DNA of 64,000 nt from an uncultured Dorea sp. GTDB taxonomy: Bacteria > Bacillota > Clostridia > Lachnospirales > Lachnospiraceae. The stretch is taken from positions 1-64,000 of the forward strand of contig CAJTVY010000016.1 of the NCBI GenBank assembly GCA_910579925.1, in the 5' to 3' direction. Under the pieces are notes generated by a model. That model searched no databases. It was given only the letters and a program-made list of their open reading frames with translations, and had not been told where the DNA came from. Shown in pieces: positions 8,579-16,194 of the stretch. Within the stretch, counting starts at the first letter, position 1; each line of letters starts with the position of its first letter. A program made the position numbers and the translations under genes.

Positions 8579-9940
8579 ATGCAATTACGAAGTGAGATCC
8601 CGGACACGTTTTGGAGTTTATTCCGAAGCGTGAACCGGGAGATTTATATAGAAGCGCTTTTGTGTATCAATGATGAATATCAGTATAGTAATTATTTTCT
8701 TACACGGGAAGTGTGTATCCAGGCGCTTAGTGATATGAGCGCAAGGAAACGCTTTGAACTTAAGGCGGAGGAGGGGGAGACTGAATCGGATATGACGGAG
8801 ACGCCCTCTGCCAGAATTCTGGGCTGGCTTCTGAGGACAGGCTGGCTGAAACGAATTGAGGATTACCATACACTGGTGACGAATATCGTAATTCCCGACT
8901 ATTCGGCTGTGTTTATCGAGGCCTTCGAACGGCTGAGTTCGGAGGAGATAGAAGAAACGGACATTTATATCCAGAATGTGTATGCCACTCTGTTTTCATT
9001 CCGCAATGATCCCAGGTCAAGTCTAAGCATGCTGAGAACAGCCCTGGTAAACACCCGGCGGCTTAACAAGGCGCTGCAGGATATGCTTCACAATATGGAT
9101 AAGTTCTTTGCAAGGCTTCTTGAACAGGAGTCTTACGGGGAACTGCTTAGGGAACATCTGGACGGATATGTGGAGGAGATTGTGCGTAAGAAGTATCATA
9201 TCCTGAAAACTTCTGATAACTTCTACATCTACAAGATGGATATCAAAAAATTTATCCGGGAAATGCGTGAGAATGAGGAATGGATTGAGAATGTCCGCAG
9301 ATGCGCCCGGGCCATGGGCGATACCAGGGACGATGTGCTCTCGCTTCTGGATCTGATAGACAGGGGATTCGACGACATCGAACACAGGATCTCCAACATG
9401 GATAAGGAACACACAAAATATGTAAGGGCTACTGTGACCCGTCTAAACTATCTTTTAAGCAGTGAATCGGACACCCGGGGGCTGGTGGTGCGTCTTCTGA
9501 ATCGAATGGCAGCGGAGGAAGATCAGGAGGAACTGGTTCAGAAGACGGGAGAGAAGATGAATCTGTCTCTCGTAGGAATGTTATCAGAGGATTCCCTGTA
9601 CCGGCGGCGCAGGAGCCGGAAGGATTTTGTAAGCCGGCTTATGGAGGACGAGGAGACCAGGGATCTGGATAAGGAAGACGTTCTGAAACTGAACCGGATC
9701 CAGGTACGATTCAGTAAGGAGCAGATCGAAGAGTTTATTGAGGCGCATATGAAGGATGAGATCATGGATGCGTCAAAGATGGCGATAACGAATGAGGAAG
9801 AGTTCGAGAAGCTGATTCTGGCATATGACTACAGCACGAGGAAGAACAGCAGATATGCTGTTCTGGATGAGCCGGAGGAAGTTGTGGAACAGAATGGCTA
9901 CCGGTATCCGGCTCTCCGGTTCGTGCGAAGAAGGGTCTGA
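8579..9940 (+). CDS. JetA-like protein (Wadjet kleisin-type, DUF5716), without JetBCD
   Basis: A 453-residue, helix-rich, highly charged cytosolic protein. Its opening (IPDTFWSLFRSVNREIYIEAL) and overall make-up resemble the JetA/DUF5716 family as I remember it. JetA in Wadjet plasmid-defence systems is a MukF-like kleisin that works with JetB, the SMC ATPase JetC and the nuclease JetD. None of those partners is in this window: upstream is a secreted protein (gap two bases), downstream is TatD (gap 15 bases). Either it is an orphan homologue with another role or it serves a JetBCD set located elsewhere. Family call from memory; no search was run. Confidence 0.55.
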   Translation: MQLRSEIPDTFWSLFRSVNREIYIEALLCINDEYQYSNYFLTREVCIQALSDMSARKRFELKAEEGETESDMTETPSARILGWLLRTGWLKRIEDYHTLVTNIVIPDYSAVFIEAFERLSSEEIEETDIYIQNVYATLFSFRNDPRSSLSMLRTALVNTRRLNKALQDMLHNMDKFFARLLEQESYGELLREHLDGYVEEIVRKKYHILKTSDNFYIYKMDIKKFIREMRENEEWIENVRRCARAMGDTRDDVLSLLDLIDRGFDDIEHRISNMDKEHTKYVRATVTRLNYLLSSESDTRGLVVRLLNRMAAEEDQEELVQKTGEKMNLSLVGMLSEDSLYRRRRSRKDFVSRLMEDEETRDLDKEDVLKLNRIQVRFSKEQIEEFIEAHMKDEIMDASKMAITNEEEFEKLILAYDYSTRKNSRYAVLDEPEEVVEQNGYRYPALRFVRRRV

Positions 9941-9955
9941 GGAAAGGAGATTTTT

Positions 9956-10720
9956 ATGATTTTTGATACACATGCACATTATGATGACGAGCAGTTTGAT
10001 GAAGACCGGAAGGAACTGCTGCATTCTATGGCAGATAAGGGCGTCGGAACGATTGTGAATGTCAGCGCCTCCCTTAAGTCCTGCGAGCGTGTTGTGAATA
10101 TGGTTCAGGAGTATCCCTTTATGTATGCGGCGGTAGGAGTACATCCTGACGAAGTGGGCGGACTTTGCGAGGAGTCCTTTGCCCGTGTGAAAGAACTGGC
10201 GGGAAGGGACAAGGTAGTTGCGATCGGAGAGATCGGACTGGATTATTACTGGGATCAGGAATCTCATGACATCCAGAAGAAGTGGTTTGTCCGCCAGCTT
10301 GAACTTGCAGGAAATCTTGATCTTCCGGTTTTGATCCACAGCAGGGAGGCGGCTGCCGATACAATGGCGATTATGAAGGAACATGCACGGGGATTAAAAG
10401 GGGTGATCCATTGCTACTCTTATTCAGAAGAAATGGCGAAGGAATATGTAAAGATGGGATTCTATATAGGGGTTGGCGGTGTGGTTACATTCAAGAATGC
10501 CCGTAAATTAAAGCAGACTGTGGAAGGTATTCCCCTTGCGTCCATTGTGTTGGAGACGGATTGTCCCTATCTTGCGCCAGTCCCATACCGGGGGAAAAGA
10601 AATCAGTCTGCATATATCCGTTATGTTGCCGAAGAAGTGGCGAAGCTTAAGGGAATTACCTGTGAAGAAGTGATCAGGCAGACCGAAGAGAACGCAAAGA
10701 AACTGTATGGAATCATGTGA
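9956..10720 (+). CDS. tatD: TatD-family metal-dependent hydrolase/DNase
   Basis: A 254-residue TIM-barrel metal-dependent phosphohydrolase of the TatD/YcfH family, associated with 3'-5' DNase and RNA-processing activity in relatives. Metal-binding motifs are visible: FDTHAHYDD at the N terminus, GEIGLDYYWD near residue 90, PVLIHSREA near 125, the HCYS motif near 155, and ETDCPYLAP near 205. AAAGGAG precedes the ATG. It is the last gene of a three-gene run with the surface protein and the JetA-like gene. The 3' end of the coding sequence forms one arm of a 28-bp perfect palindrome. Confidence 0.9.
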   Translation: MIFDTHAHYDDEQFDEDRKELLHSMADKGVGTIVNVSASLKSCERVVNMVQEYPFMYAAVGVHPDEVGGLCEESFARVKELAGRDKVVAIGEIGLDYYWDQESHDIQKKWFVRQLELAGNLDLPVLIHSREAAADTMAIMKEHARGLKGVIHCYSYSEEMAKEYVKMGFYIGVGGVVTFKNARKLKQTVEGIPLASIVLETDCPYLAPVPYRGKRNQSAYIRYVAEEVAKLKGITCEEVIRQTEENAKKLYGIM

Positions 10721-10749
10721 TATGATTCCATACAGTTTCTTTGCGTTCT
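10689..10749 (+). terminator. 28-bp perfect palindrome overlapping tatD 3' end
   Basis: Positions 10689-10716 (the last codons of tatD) and 10722-10749 are perfect reverse complements with a five-base loop that contains the TGA stop codon. There is no T run after the right arm, only CTTT inside it, so this is not a textbook terminator, though it would block 3' exonucleases or end transcription. It looks like an inverted duplication of the gene end. Confidence 0.7.
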
Positions 10750-10760
10750 GGGAATTCTGG

Positions 10761-10970
10761 CTAGTGTGCTGACCACATTATATCTGGCGAAACTCCGCAG
10801 GATATTCGCTCATCAGCAAGGCGGATTTTCGACGGCGTAGCGGTGGCTACGGATAGAAAATCCAACGCAGCAGATGAGCGGATAGACAAGGAGGTTTGAC
10901 TGAATATAACGCAGTCAGCACACTAGTGTGACGACACATTTACTTTCAGACAAATGTGTCATCACACTAG
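10761..10970. repeat. REP/MITE-like palindromic element cluster
   Basis: An element bounded by 13-bp inverted repeats, CTAGTGTGCTGAC at 10761-10773 and its complement at 10914-10926, with nested inverted segments (CGCTCATC/GATGAGCG, GGATTTTC/GAAAATCC). A second hairpin, 10923-10970, shares the CTAG edge and uses a close variant (TAGTGTGACGACACATTTA; one mismatch between arms). A third copy of this unit is at 39309-39354. There is no reading frame inside; it is likely a non-autonomous repeat of the REP or MITE kind. Confidence 0.65.
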
Positions 10971-10977
10971 TATTTCG

Positions 10978-11328
10978 TCAGAATTCGACTTCGGTCACAA
11001 TCTTTCCGGTATCGTTACATAAGATCGTATCATAGACCATGCCGAGTCTGTAATGCAGTTCGGTCCGGTACAGTTCCAGTTCCAGATACTGATTGGGCCT
11101 GTCGCCGTTCAGCCGCATATGGTCCGCTACGATTTTTTTGGCCAGAGACTCCTCGTCAATGGGAAGCAGGGTGTGTATCACCAGAGTGATTTCATTTTCC
11201 GTAAGGTTCGGGGAGGACATGACCGTGGAGTGAAAGATCTCATAAGGCTTGGCTTCCTCAATGGCGAAAAGCGTCAGCAGGATCAGTGCGAATACGGTTA
11301 TGCCCAGGACTTTTTTTCTTTTTTTCAT
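10978..11328 (-). CDS. Hypothetical small membrane-anchored protein
   Basis: Unrecognised, 116 residues. A basic start (KKRKK) and a hydrophobic run VLGITVFALILLTLFAI give an N-terminal anchor or signal peptide without a lipobox; the remaining ~90 residues (ENEITLVIHTLLPIDEESLAKK ...) form a soluble, probably extracytoplasmic domain with alternating beta strands. AAAGGAGG lies nine bases before the ATG. It is divergent from the small XRE regulator at 11457. Its stop codon abuts the REP-like cluster. No function can be offered. Confidence 0.65.
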   Translation of the reverse strand: MKKRKKVLGITVFALILLTLFAIEEAKPYEIFHSTVMSSPNLTENEITLVIHTLLPIDEESLAKKIVADHMRLNGDRPNQYLELELYRTELHYRLGMVYDTILCNDTGKIVTEVEF

Positions 11329-11381
11329 GTTAAAATACCTCCTTTGTAAGTGTCAAAGAGCAACTGTGTAATTAAATACAG

Positions 11382-11395
11382 TGTAATTTATTACA
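11382..11395. promoter_or_regulatory. Palindromic candidate operator
   Basis: TGTAATTTATTACA is a perfect 14-base palindrome, and GTGTAATT occurs twice in the same stretch. It lies between divergent genes, 62 bases before the small helix-turn-helix regulator, so autoregulation is a reasonable guess. Confidence 0.35.
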
Positions 11396-11456
11396 TCTAT
11401 TTTTTCAACAAAAATCTGGGTATACTAATGAAAAGATGTAAGTGTGGGGTTGAAAC

Positions 11457-11711
11457 ATGAAGAAAATAGTGATTGATATTGAGAGGGTTCTGGCTGAAAA
11501 AGGAGTCAGTAAGACAACGCTCTGTTATTGGTGCAGGTTGCAGCGCACGCAGCTTAACAATTACTGTAAGAACAAGGTTGTTCGTGTGGATCTGCATACG
11601 CTTGAAAAGGTGTGCGATTATCTCGAGTGCGATGTGTGCGATATCCTTAAGATGGTAGAGGCAGAGGAAGAAGAGGCTGGAAGAGAAAAAGTGGACGGCA
11701 GTATTCTGTAG
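11457..11711 (+). CDS. Small XRE/Cro-CI-type helix-turn-helix regulator
   Basis: An 84-residue DNA-binding protein. Residues about 5-65 match a compact Cro/CI fold: IERVLAEKGVSKTTLCYWCRLQ as the first helices and HTH, and VDLHTLEKVCDYLECDVCDIL as the later helices typical of small XRE regulators that choose codons for a cytosolic repressor. An acidic tail (EAEEEEAGRE) follows. GTGGGG precedes the ATG with plausible spacing. A hairpin ACGGCAG/CTGCCGT with a T run (11695-11735) overlaps the gene end as terminator. Target genes are unknown; the palindrome upstream suggests autoregulation. Confidence 0.7.
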   Translation: MKKIVIDIERVLAEKGVSKTTLCYWCRLQRTQLNNYCKNKVVRVDLHTLEKVCDYLECDVCDILKMVEAEEEEAGREKVDGSIL

Positions 11712-11735
11712 GATTACGGGGTGCTGCCGTTTTTA
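11695..11735 (+). terminator. Terminator after the small XRE gene
   Basis: ACGGCAG at 11695-11701 pairs with CTGCCGT at 11724-11730, followed by TTTTTA. The left arm overlaps the last codons of the gene. Confidence 0.55.
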
Positions 11736-11876
11736 TGATTGTGGCTATGATCTAAAATGGAAAAAATAGTAATGAAATTGTAAATTGTATTTAAAATCAC
11801 GCAGAGATATTGTACAATATATAGATGAGGTAGAAACAAGATTAGATGAGGCATCTTTGAGAGAGGGATTGGACTG

Positions 11877-12692
11877 ATGGGGAAAGTAATATTTCTGGAC
11901 GTTGACGGAACAATTAGAAACTTTGACGGAACAGTTCTTCCATCTTCGGTGGAAGCGATCAGAAAGGCCCGGCAGAATGGCCATGAGGTGATTCTTAATA
12001 CGGAACGGCTGTATTGCCATATTGAGAAGAAAATCCGGGATATCGGGTTTGACGGGGTGATCGCAAGTTCGGGCGGATATATAGAATACCGGGGGGAGAG
12101 GATCGGACATAAGTATTTTACGCAGCTTGCATATATTGAACTTATGAAAGATCTGATAGATCAGCATTGTGTTGTGGAGATGGGCAATAACAAAGAAAGT
12201 TATGTGCTAAAGGAGAGTTGGGAGGAGTACTGCAGGATTTATACGGAGTTGTGCGAGGGGCTTGGCGTGGATATATCCGAGGCGCTGCTTCCCCGGCCGG
12301 TAGAATCGCTGCTGGAAGTGCAGGATGTGGAGCATCTGATCGTATTCAGCCAGGAGGAGGTCAGCCAGGAGATTCTGGCAAAATGGGGGTATTCCTTCCA
12401 TATTACAAATCTGCGGCTTCCTTATACGGAGAAATGGGCGGGAGAGATTACGCCGAATTATATCACTAAGGCGGAAGGGGTAAGACAGATTCTGAAAGCG
12501 AAGGAATGCGGCAGAGAGGAGGCGGTCGCCGTCGGAGACAGCGACGGCGATATTGAGATGATCCGTTATGTCGGAACGGGGGTTGCTATGGGAAATGGTA
12601 CGCCCTGGGTAAAGGAGATTGCGGATTATGTGACGGCGCCCATTGATGAGGACGGCCTGTGGAAAGCGTTTGAACATCTGGGGCTTGTGTAG
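11877..12692 (+). CDS. Cof-type HAD-superfamily phosphatase
   Basis: A 271-residue cytosolic HAD hydrolase of the Cof/YidA kind, which dephosphorylate sugar phosphates or nucleotides. Motif I is DVDGTI at residues 8-13, motif III is the Lys in TKAEGV near 200, and motif IV is GDSDGDIEM near 220; the cap domain lies between. The family range (260-290 residues) fits. The normal motif II Ser/Thr appears as Thr in ILNTER. The gene stands alone with its own AT-rich upstream region. Substrate cannot be assigned. Confidence 0.8.
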   Translation: MGKVIFLDVDGTIRNFDGTVLPSSVEAIRKARQNGHEVILNTERLYCHIEKKIRDIGFDGVIASSGGYIEYRGERIGHKYFTQLAYIELMKDLIDQHCVVEMGNNKESYVLKESWEEYCRIYTELCEGLGVDISEALLPRPVESLLEVQDVEHLIVFSQEEVSQEILAKWGYSFHITNLRLPYTEKWAGEITPNYITKAEGVRQILKAKECGREEAVAVGDSDGDIEMIRYVGTGVAMGNGTPWVKEIADYVTAPIDEDGLWKAFEHLGLV

Positions 12693-12821
12693 ATGTTCAG
12701 GGTAATGGCTTTTTGGCAAGAACGCCAGAAATGCCGAAGCAGCGTTGTCAATTATCATAAATGGAGAAATCCGATAGAAAAAAACAGGAGATATTTGGTG
12801 AATTTTTTTTATTACTTCCCC

Positions 12822-12850
12822 TTCACTTTCTCATAAGTTTAGTGTATTAT
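12822..12850 (+). promoter_or_regulatory. Promoter of nrdDG operon
   Basis: TTCACT at 12822-12827 and TATTAT at 12845-12850 with a 17-base spacer. The two NrdR boxes lie directly downstream, where a bound repressor would block initiation. Confidence 0.5.
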
Positions 12851-12857
12851 ATACATG

Positions 12858-12904
12858 ACCCAACATATTGTGTAAATTAACAAGGGAGTATCAATATTTT
12901 GTGT
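12858..12904 (+). promoter_or_regulatory. Tandem NrdR boxes
   Basis: ACCCAACATATTGTGT at 12858-12873 matches the NrdR-box consensus (ACACAATATATTGTGT-like) at about 14 of 16 bases, and TATCAATATTTTGTGT at 12889-12904 matches at about 12 of 16. Their starts are 31 bases apart, three helical turns, the normal spacing for the ATP-cone repressor NrdR. They precede nrdD, a standard NrdR target. Confidence 0.8.
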
Positions 12905-12927
12905 GTATGTGAAAGCGAGGGAATATA

Positions 12928-15117
12928 ATGGGTGTGGATGTGAAGACGAATGTGATCAAGCGGAATGGGGAGGAAGTCCTGTTCGATCTGTCGAAGATTG
13001 TGAATGCGGTGAAGGCTGCCAACGGTGAAGTAGACCGGATCCATCAGATGAATGACTACCAGATTGTGGCAATTGCAGATAATATTGCGTCCAAAGTAGG
13101 AGAACTGTCCCATGCGGTGAATGTAGAGGATATTCAGGATATGGTGGAACGAGGCATCATGGAGATGCGCGGATATGAAGTGGCGCAGAAGTATGTGCGT
13201 TACCGCTACCGCCGGGAACTGAAGCGCAAGTCGAATACAACGGATAACGGAATCCTTTCTCTGATAGAGAATATTAACGAGGAGGTCACGCAGGAGAACT
13301 CGAATAAGAATCCGGTGATCAATTCCACGCAGAGGGATTATATGGCCGGGGAAGTCAGCAAGGATCTGTCAAAGCGGGTGCTGCTTCCGGCAGAGATTGT
13401 GAATGCACATGAAGAAGGAATCATTCATTTCCATGATTCCGATTATTTTGCCCAGAAGGAGCACAACTGTGACCTGATTAATCTGAACGATATGCTGCAG
13501 AACGGGACGGTGATCAGCGAGACGCTGATCGAGAAGCCGCACAGTTTCTTTACGGCATGTAATGTGACGACGCAGATTGTGGCGCAGGTGGCGAGCAACC
13601 AGTATGGCGGGCAGTCGTTTACGCTGGCGCATCTGGCTCCTTTTGTAGATATCAGCAGAAAGAAGCTGCGCAGGAGTGTGATCGAGGAGCGTAAGGAGTG
13701 CGGCGAGAGTCTGGATGAGGAGATTGTAAGCCGGGTAACGGAACGGCGCCTGCGTGACGAAGTAAAGAGCGGAATCCAGACGATTCAGTATCAGCTGATT
13801 ACACTCATGACCTGTAACGGTCAGGCTCCGTTTGTGACCATATTTATGTATCTGGACGAAGTAAAGGAAGGACAGCTAAGGGACGACCTGGCTCTGATTA
13901 TAGAAGAAGTTCTGGTTCAGAGGATGCAGGGAGTGAAGAACGAGAAGGGAGTATGGATTACGCCGGCATTTCCGAAACTCATCTATGTGCTGGATGAGGA
14001 CAATGTGAAAGCGGGTACCCGGTACTGGCATCTGACGGAGCTGGCGGCGGAATGTACGGCGAAGCGTATGGTTCCCGATTACATCTCCGCTAAGATTATG
14101 AAGGAATTGAAACAGGGAGACGTCTATCCGTGTATGGGCTGCCGTTCGTTCCTGACGGTGGAGGATTCTCAGAGGAACGAAGATGGAAGCCATAAGTTTT
14201 ACGGCCGGTTCAACCAGGGAGTTGTGACGATTAATCTGGTGGATGTGGCCTGTTCCTCGGAAGGGGATATGGACCGGTTCTGGGAGATTCTGGATGAACG
14301 TCTGGAGTTGTGCCACAGAGGGCTTCGCTGCAGACATGAGCGTCTATTGGGGACCGTGTCGGACGTGGCGCCGATTCTCTGGCAGTACGGTGCGCTGGCA
14401 CGACTTAAGAAGGGACAGGTGATTGACGACCTGCTGTTTAACGGCTATTCTACCATTTCCCTTGGCTATGCAGGGCTGTATGAGATGTGTATGCGGATGC
14501 TTGGAAAGTCTCATACGGATCCAGAGGCGAGGCCCTTTGCCCTGGCGGTTATGCAGAGGCTGAATGATAAGTGTAAGGAGTGGAAAGAGGCGGAGCATAT
14601 CAGTTATTCGGTATATGGGACGCCTATGGAGTCCACCACGTATAAATTTGCCAAATGTTTACAGAAACGTTTTGGTATTATTGAGGGTGTTACGGATAAG
14701 AATTATATTACGAACAGTTACCATGTGCATGTGTCCGAGGATATTGATGCATTTAAGAAGCTGAAATTCGAGGCGGATTTCCAGAAATTGTCTCCTGGCG
14801 GTGCGATCAGCTATATTGAGGTGCCGAACATGCAGAATAATATTCCGGCGGTTCTGGCGGTGATGAAGTTTATTTACGACAATATCATGTATGCGGAACT
14901 GAATACCAAGAGTGACTATTGTCAATGCTGCGGATATGACGGGGAGATCTCCATTAAGGAAGATAAGGCGGGAAAGCTGATCTGGGAGTGTCCGAACTGT
15001 CAGAATAAGGATCAGGATAAGATGTTCGTGGCACGAAGGACCTGCGGGTATATCGGTACGCAGTTCTGGAATCAGGGGCGCACCCAGGAGATTAAGGATC
15101 GGGTGCTGCACCTGTAG
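12928..15117 (+). CDS. nrdD: Anaerobic ribonucleoside-triphosphate reductase
   Basis: Class III reductase, 729 residues, making dNTPs from NTPs without oxygen by a glycyl-radical mechanism. In order: an ATP-cone (NVIKRNGEEVLFDLSKI, residues about 8-100) for allosteric control, the ten-stranded barrel core with active-site Cys regions (FTACNVTTQ; YPCMGCRSFL), a zinc site near the C terminus (CQCCGYDGE and CPNCQ), and the glycyl-radical loop RTCGYIGTQFW near residue 706. GAGGGA precedes the ATG. nrdG follows after 86 bases. Two NrdR boxes precede it, so the operon should be repressed when dATP is high. Confidence 0.96.
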   Translation: MGVDVKTNVIKRNGEEVLFDLSKIVNAVKAANGEVDRIHQMNDYQIVAIADNIASKVGELSHAVNVEDIQDMVERGIMEMRGYEVAQKYVRYRYRRELKRKSNTTDNGILSLIENINEEVTQENSNKNPVINSTQRDYMAGEVSKDLSKRVLLPAEIVNAHEEGIIHFHDSDYFAQKEHNCDLINLNDMLQNGTVISETLIEKPHSFFTACNVTTQIVAQVASNQYGGQSFTLAHLAPFVDISRKKLRRSVIEERKECGESLDEEIVSRVTERRLRDEVKSGIQTIQYQLITLMTCNGQAPFVTIFMYLDEVKEGQLRDDLALIIEEVLVQRMQGVKNEKGVWITPAFPKLIYVLDEDNVKAGTRYWHLTELAAECTAKRMVPDYISAKIMKELKQGDVYPCMGCRSFLTVEDSQRNEDGSHKFYGRFNQGVVTINLVDVACSSEGDMDRFWEILDERLELCHRGLRCRHERLLGTVSDVAPILWQYGALARLKKGQVIDDLLFNGYSTISLGYAGLYEMCMRMLGKSHTDPEARPFALAVMQRLNDKCKEWKEAEHISYSVYGTPMESTTYKFAKCLQKRFGIIEGVTDKNYITNSYHVHVSEDIDAFKKLKFEADFQKLSPGGAISYIEVPNMQNNIPAVLAVMKFIYDNIMYAELNTKSDYCQCCGYDGEISIKEDKAGKLIWECPNCQNKDQDKMFVARRTCGYIGTQFWNQGRTQEIKDRVLHL

Positions 15118-15203
15118 GGATGATGTGAGAATCTGCTTTTTGCGCCTGGCGCCCCGTGCGGCCGGAAAGCGAACTTATGGAGCGCTGAAGTGAAGGTGAG
15201 AAT

Positions 15204-15698
15204 ATGCATTATGGAAAGATAAAGGAATGTGATATTGCAGATGGCCCGGGCGTCCGGGTCAGTCTGTTTGTCTCGGGCTGCAGGCATCACTGTAAGGGGT
15301 GCTTTAATCCCGAGACATGGGATTTCAAATACGGACAGCCCTATACTTCGCAGACGGAGGACGAGGTGATAAGGCTGCTTGAGCCGGAGTATATTCAAGG
15401 GTTTTCTCTGCTTGGCGGAGAACCTTTTGAACCGGAGAACCAGGGTGTACTGACGGGTCTTTTAAGGAGGATTAAGGAGACCTATCCCCAGAAGGACGTC
15501 TGGTGTTATAGTGGATATCTATATGATGTGGATCTTGCCAAAGGCGGAAAGGTTCACACCGACGTGACGGAGGAGATGCTTTCTTATATTGACGTACTGG
15601 TGGACGGTGAGTTTGTGGAGGAACTTAAGGACGTGACTCTGGTGTTTCGGGGAAGCAGCAACCAGAGGTTGATAGAGTTGAAGAAGAATGAAGGATAA
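15204..15698 (+). CDS. nrdG: Anaerobic ribonucleotide reductase activase
   Basis: A 164-residue radical-SAM enzyme that installs the glycyl radical on NrdD. The [4Fe-4S] motif CRHHCKGC (CxxxCxxC) is near residues 26-33, preceded by DGPGVRVSLFVSGC, and followed by the SAM-binding GGEPF near 68-72, both diagnostic for NrdG. AAGGTGAG precedes the ATG. It is in one operon with nrdD and shares the NrdR control. Confidence 0.95.
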   Translation: MHYGKIKECDIADGPGVRVSLFVSGCRHHCKGCFNPETWDFKYGQPYTSQTEDEVIRLLEPEYIQGFSLLGGEPFEPENQGVLTGLLRRIKETYPQKDVWCYSGYLYDVDLAKGGKVHTDVTEEMLSYIDVLVDGEFVEELKDVTLVFRGSSNQRLIELKKNEG

Positions 15699-15724
15699 CA
15701 GGATCTGGAGTGAAAGGAGTATAG

Positions 15725-16126
15725 GTGATTATGAGAATTGCAGTGACATATGAGAATGGACAGATATTTCAGCATTTTGGACATTCCGAGCAGTTTAAAG
15801 TATATGATGTGGAAGACGGAAAAGTGGTGAAGAGCGAGGTGGTCGGCACTAACGGACAGGGGCACGGCGCTTTGGCCGGATTTCTGCTTCAGGGGAATGT
15901 GGATGTGCTGATCTGCGGAGGTATTGGAGGCGGCGCAAGGAACGCGCTTGCTGAGGCCGGGATTAAGCTGTTCCCAGGGGCCCAGGGAGAGGCAGACGCA
16001 CAGGTTACGGCTTATCTGGCGGGAGAGCTTGACTATGACCCGGATACGATGTGCATCCATCATGAACATCATCATGGAGAGGGCTGTCATCATGAAGGGG
16101 GCGGCTGTGGACATCATTGCGGATAG
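15725..16126 (+). CDS. NifX/NifB-type dinitrogenase cofactor-domain protein with His/Cys-rich tail
   Basis: 133 residues (or 131 from ATG 15731; GTG 15725 has better spacing from GGAG). The domain RIAVTYENGQIFQHFGHSEQFKVYDVEDGKV ... LLQGNVDVLICGGIGGGARNAL is the NifX/NafY-like fold that binds Fe-S or metal cofactors. The tail (HHEHHHGEGCHHEGGGCGHHCG) is an obvious metal-binding sequence. It follows nrdG by 26 bases and is probably in the same transcript. A nitrogenase role is not implied; in anaerobes such proteins are often metal or Fe-S chaperones. A strong palindrome after it (16168-16191) acts as terminator. Confidence 0.8.
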   Translation: MIMRIAVTYENGQIFQHFGHSEQFKVYDVEDGKVVKSEVVGTNGQGHGALAGFLLQGNVDVLICGGIGGGARNALAEAGIKLFPGAQGEADAQVTAYLAGELDYDPDTMCIHHEHHHGEGCHHEGGGCGHHCG

Positions 16127-16167
16127 GTGGTCAGAGTCAGGAATATTATAGAATGGGAAAGAATAAG

Positions 16168-16191
16168 GGGGCGCCTGCATGCAGGCGCCCC
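16168..16191. terminator. 24-base perfect GC palindrome between convergent genes
   Basis: GGGGCGCCTGCA at 16168-16179 followed directly by its exact complement to 16191. It stands between the NifX-like gene (plus) and the GH43 gene (minus) and probably ends both transcripts, although flanking T runs are poor. Confidence 0.6.
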
Positions 16192-16194
16192 TGA

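Noticed and set aside
8579..10720. Complete Wadjet system
   Set aside because: Only a JetA-like gene is present; JetB, JetC and JetD are missing from both flanks.
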